Assembly: GCA_023415595.1 (NCBI GenBank)
Contig: JAEZJW010000198.1
Span: 1 to 15,293 of the forward strand
DNA length: 15,293 nucleotides
Reading direction: 5' to 3'
From: Bacillota bacterium
GTDB taxonomy: Bacteria; Bacillota; Clostridia; Lachnospirales; Lachnospiraceae
The position numbers and the translations under genes are program-made. Under the pieces are notes generated by a model. That model did no database searches. It worked only from the letters and a program-made list of their open reading frames with translations, and was not told where the DNA came from. Positions within the stretch are counted from its first letter, which is position 1. Every line of letters begins with the position of its first letter. Below are positions 12,884 to 15,293 of this stretch, one piece after another.

Positions 12884-13139
12884 AAAAAGTGCGGTGCCTG
12901 TTTACAATATGATGTTTATCACTAGTCAGGTTTAGCATGAATAGCGTGCTATATGATCCACCGGAGACACGTTTTCACTCAAATTGGCGCTATAGCAGTA
13001 CTAAGGTTGTGACAGATAAATCACTGCCACAACCTAAGTACCGATGCGCCAAATGGTCTCCTTATGGATAATATAGCACGCTATTCGTTAAATGATTGAT
13101 GTGATAAACATTCTAGCTTTTTAGGCACCGCATCTTTTT
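12884..13139. repeat. 256-nt rod-like foldback element nested in a bidirectional terminator
   Basis: The gap between the convergent regulator and anti-sigma genes is one long imperfect palindrome with about 75-80 base pairs by eye. The base is terminator-like: AAAAAG plus TGCGGTGCCT (12884-12899) with AGGCACCGCA plus CTTTTT (13123-13139). Going inward, ATGTTTATCAC (12912-12922) pairs with 13101-13111, and AATAGCGTGCTATAT (12940-12954) with 13071-13085 (15 bp perfect). ATCCA pairs with 13065-13069, GGAGAC (12963) with 13056-13061, and TTGGCGC (12984) with 13046-13052. GTACT and AGGTTGTG (12998-13011) pair with 13028-13041, and the apex is a CAG/CTG loop. It encodes no protein. It could be a structured ncRNA, a MITE-like insertion in a terminator loop, or an oversized terminator. 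Confidence 0.7.
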
Positions 13140-13151
13140 CGTGACAACTGT

Positions 13152-14171
13152 TTATTTCAATAGCGTGTAGTCAAAGGAATTCGCGAAGAGCTCCAAGTCA
13201 GCAGCTGTAATTTTGCCTGCTTCATCGAGGAAGCCATACTCGGTTCCCGCCAATACATTAATTGTAACAAAGGAAGTATCCATATCTGCAATGACCAAAG
13301 ACTTATAGGGACTCATAGCCAGACGCACGGTGATACCGCTGTCGGTTTGATAAGACCATTCTGTATAGTCCTCGAGATTGCCGATATTCAGGATAACGTC
13401 GGTAAAGGCTCCCTTCTTTCAGTTCATGAACTGATAATCAATGAGCAAGCTGTCAAGGCTGGCAGTTCCGTCAAAATGGAAGGTACCGTCCTCGTACATA
13501 TAAGCTCCGTTCGTATAATTCGCAGTTCCAAGAAAATTGCCAATTCCGGCCTTCTGGGTTAACTCCTCCTGACTATTAATAATGATGATGGAACTATGCA
13601 GGCTTAAATTGTACTTTCCTACGATTTCATCCAGCTGATCAGCCATTTCCTGGGTATATGCTCTGTAGAGTGAATATCTGTCGTCAAGACCGGTCGGGCC
13701 GTTGCCCACCTGGGCCAGTAGGGCACCGTCCTTATCATAATTGTCACAAAATTCTGTCCATTCACGTACGGCCTTACTCTCATTACAGTCAGCAAAGCCC
13801 TGAAGAGAGATCAAATCAACATTATCGGCTACAAAAGGATTTGCTGGGTCGCTCTCTACAGGGGTTACTGCAGCATCGTCCGTTACAGTGCCCCCCTGGG
13901 CATCACTTCCGGTATCAGAGACATCCCCGATACTTTCGGTAACAGCCGGAGTGGGGATAACCCTGTTACTGATGATCATGTCCTTAAGACCAAATATATT
14001 CATGGCATATACGGTTGAGGATGCTGCCAGTAGGAGACAGACACAGGCTGCCGTTGCTATTCTGAATACCTGCTTCTGCCTCTTCTTCACCTTACTATAA
14101 TCCTCAACATTAATGTTAGCCGCCGTATGAAGCTGTGAGAATGTTTCTTTATAAAGATCATTATTCTTCAT
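13152..14171 (-). pseudogene. Membrane anti-sigma-like protein interrupted by an in-frame TGA
   Basis: Partner gene of the adjacent ECF sigma factor, read as 339 codons with TGA at codon 251 (13421-13419). The first part has a 34-residue cytosolic segment (KNNDLYKETFSQLHTAANINVEDYSKVKKRQK), one membrane helix at about 35-57, then a Thr/Asp/Pro-rich linker and an extracytoplasmic domain. After the TGA the same frame runs 88 more codons (KKGAFTDVILNIGNLEDYTEW through FDYTLLK) to a TAA. The continued coding character and uninterrupted frame indicate a single substitution (for example CGA or AGA to TGA). The truncated 250-residue form would keep the cytosolic and membrane parts. The ATG overlaps the sigma gene by 11 bp and has AAAGGAGG upstream. 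I do not recognise the outer domain; the anti-sigma role is inferred from position and topology. Confidence 0.75.
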
Positions 14172-14634
14172 CCTTCCAAACCTCCTTTAACTGGTTTCTG
14201 GCACGGGAGAGTCTCGTTGTAACAGAGGATACTTTCATTTTCAGCAGTTTTGCTATCTCCTTGATTGTATATTCCTCGTAATAATATAAGTAAAGGACGG
14301 TTCGGTATTTCTCCTGCAGTCCCATAATTGCTTTATACAAGTCTTCCTGCTCCGGTTCTTCGAAGATGATAGGTACCTCCACCTCCTCGAGAAAAACATT
14401 CTTACTTTTCCAGAAGCTCTTAAGCAAATCCTTGCAGGAATTAACTGTAACACGAATCAACCAGTACCGGGCATGGTTATCGCTTTCAAAATGCTTGTTC
14501 CTTGTATATAATTTCAACAAGACATCCTGAACGATATCATCCGCATCGTAGGTATTGCCCAGATAGTTCAAGGCCACCCGGTACACAGTATCCTTATGCT
14601 GATCGGCAAGTGCAATAAAAGTATCCTGATCCAA
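14161..14634 (-). CDS. ECF-type RNA polymerase sigma factor (sigma-70 family)
   Basis: A 157-residue alternative sigma factor. Region 2 (about 8-75) includes DADDIVQDVLLKLY, the core-binding/-10 recognition segment, and NHARYWLIRVTVNSCKDLLKS. Region 4 (about 97-150) has LQEKYRTVLYLYYYEEYTIKEIAKLLKMKVSSVTTRLSRAR, the -35-recognition helix-turn-helix. Start is TTG at 14634, giving the usual M-D-x-D-x-F-x-x-L opening 8 nt after AGGGGGG. An in-frame ATG at 14706 overlaps a -10 box and would add an atypical tail. It is translationally coupled to the downstream membrane anti-sigma-like gene (11-bp overlap), the standard layout for envelope-signal sigma factors. Its target genes are not visible here. 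Confidence 0.93.
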   Translation of the reverse strand: MDQDTFIALADQHKDTVYRVALNYLGNTYDADDIVQDVLLKLYTRNKHFESDNHARYWLIRVTVNSCKDLLKSFWKSKNVFLEEVEVPIIFEEPEQEDLYKAIMGLQEKYRTVLYLYYYEEYTIKEIAKLLKMKVSSVTTRLSRARNQLKEVWKDEE

Positions 14635-14704
14635 AGAAACCACCCCCCTGATAATAAAATGAAAGCTTTCACTAATAATACGTTTATGGAGCATGTTTTG
14701 TCTC

Positions 14705-14741
14705 ATTGTAGCAAAAACATCTTAGAAACGGAATGTATTCC
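14705..14741 (-). promoter_or_regulatory. Possible promoter of the sigma operon
   Basis: On the minus strand: TTCCGT (14733-14728), 17 bp, TACAAT (14710-14705). The inverted repeat GGAAT-GT-ATTCC (14730-14741) overlaps the -35. The -10 is good and the -35 weak, as expected for an activator- or alternative-sigma-dependent promoter. Confidence 0.4.
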
Positions 14742-14784
14742 TTTAATTCAATCCTTCCAAGGCTGCTGTAAGGGAACTTAAAAC

Positions 14785-15018
14785 AGGCTGTTGCATAATA
14801 GCGTTAAAAATGACGGATGTCCCTTATCCTTCCCATAATGCACCGTTTGAAAGACATGTTGAAGATTTTGTATGCCAGAACCGAACATTACAATGTTCGA
14901 GTTATGTCATACAAAATTAAGATGTGTCTTTCAATCGCGTGTGTACACAACTTGCTTACGCAAGTTGTGGGAAGGGTATGGGGCTTCCGCCATTTCTAGA
15001 ATGTAAATGCAACAGCCT
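14785..15018. repeat. MITE-like foldback element with 12-bp perfect terminal inverted repeats
   Basis: AGGCTGTTGCAT (14785-14796) is matched exactly by its complement at 15007-15018, enclosing 210 nt with no ORF resembling a protein. Subterminal arms pair with G-U pairs (14809-14834 with 14969-14994). Internal hairpins are TTGAAAGACAT (14847) with 14922-14934, ATTTTGTATG (14865-14874) with 14908-14917, CGAACATT-AC-AATGTTCG (14882-14899), and ACAACTTGC-TTAC-GCAAGTTGT (14947-14968). It fills most of the gap between the sigma and ABC-F genes. No clear target-site duplication was found. Could be a non-autonomous mobile element or a structured RNA. Confidence 0.65.
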
Positions 15019-15036
15019 CATTTGTGGTTCATATCA

Positions 15037-15293
15037 TTAATCCTCCGCCGCAAGAAGCTCCCATTGCTCCAGCAGCTCCACCAGACGGTCCTCTATGGCT
15101 TTCTTCTCGTTGTTTAATTCAATCAGCTTTTGGACATTCGTAAAGACTTCCTCTCTTGTCAGAAGCGCATCTATTTCCTCGTTCCTTGTCTCTAGCTTGT
15201 GAATCTCATCCTCAGTCTTTGACAGCTCATTCTTTCTCTTCCGGATTCTGGCCTGTTCTTCCTTCTGTTGCTGCCAGTTCAGCTTGTTGTCAC
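15037..15293 (-). CDS. ABC-F family ATPase, C-terminal end (partial)
   Basis: The last 85 codons of a gene whose start lies beyond the window. The peptide is strongly charged and heptad-like: DNKLNWQQQKEEQARIRKRK near the edge, then NELSKTEDEIHKLETRNEE, REEVFTNVQKLIELNNEKKA, and the ending LVELLEQWELLAAED. This is the pattern of the C-terminal coiled-coil of Uup/YdiF-type ABC-F ATPases, which act on the ribosome. The ATPase domains are outside the window, so assignment rests on the coiled-coil and its typical W-E-E-L-like ending only. The stop lies 19 bases from the foldback element, and no separate terminator was seen. Confidence 0.75.
   Translation of the reverse strand, partial: DNKLNWQQQKEEQARIRKRKNELSKTEDEIHKLETRNEEIDALLTREEVFTNVQKLIELNNEKKAIEDRLVELLEQWELLAAED

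Noticed and set aside
12884..13139. CRISPR array or attachment site
   Set aside because: There are no regularly spaced direct repeats. The structure is inverted pairing only, with no integrase gene nearby.
13380..13421. TGA in the anti-sigma-like gene as a selenocysteine codon
   Set aside because: No convincing SECIS-like hairpin follows; only a 4-bp AAGG/CCTT stem is visible. The site is not in a redox motif.

Overview
The window looks like chromosome from an anaerobic, fermentative member of the Clostridia, most likely a Lachnospiraceae relative. The evidence is a clostridial-type xylose isomerase, a one-cluster ferredoxin and a rubredoxin, a Re-type citrate synthase homologue, strong AGGAGG ribosome sites, several near-consensus sigma-A promoters, and TTG starts behind strong Shine-Dalgarno sequences. 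This assignment comes from protein family resemblance, not from a search. No rRNA, tRNA, CRISPR array, transposase or phage gene was seen.

Layout. (1) 1-1290: 3' part of xylA and its bidirectional terminator. (2) 1300-2080: small palindromic repeats, then a divergent redox pair, ferredoxin (-) and rubredoxin (+). (3) 2087-5098: a sulfur/tRNA-modification operon of cysteine desulfurase, TtcA-like thiolase and TcdA-like t6A dehydratase, with a consensus promoter followed at once by an attenuator-like hairpin. (4) 5179-6823: an HD-domain protein and a DUF554 membrane protein. (5) 6825-8972: a methyl-accepting chemotaxis protein and a 56-residue membrane protein. (6) 9114-12866: Re-citrate synthase homologue, an isocitrate dehydrogenase gene interrupted by an in-frame TAG, a roughly 206-nt self-complementary RNA-like element, and a GntR/FCD regulator. 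This looks like a regulated citrate-to-2-oxoglutarate module. (7) 12867-13151: a 256-nt rod-like inverted-repeat element between convergent genes. (8) 13152-14634 (-): an ECF sigma factor overlapping a membrane anti-sigma-like gene interrupted by an in-frame TGA. (9) 14785-15018: a third foldback element with 12-bp perfect terminal inverted repeats. (10) 15037-end (-): C-terminal end of an ABC-F ATPase.

The most interesting part is 9114-12200. A perfect 14-bp palindrome (TATTGTATACAATA) overlaps the -10 box of the Re-citrate synthase promoter and is a plausible operator for the GntR/FCD protein encoded downstream. Directly before that regulator lies an element closed by a 13-bp perfect stem. 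Its 3' flank (GTAACCTCC) can pair either with the element or with the regulator's Shine-Dalgarno region (GGAGGTTAC). That is the layout of a riboswitch-like translational switch, and it matches no riboswitch class I recognise. All structures were paired by eye and need covariation or folding analysis.
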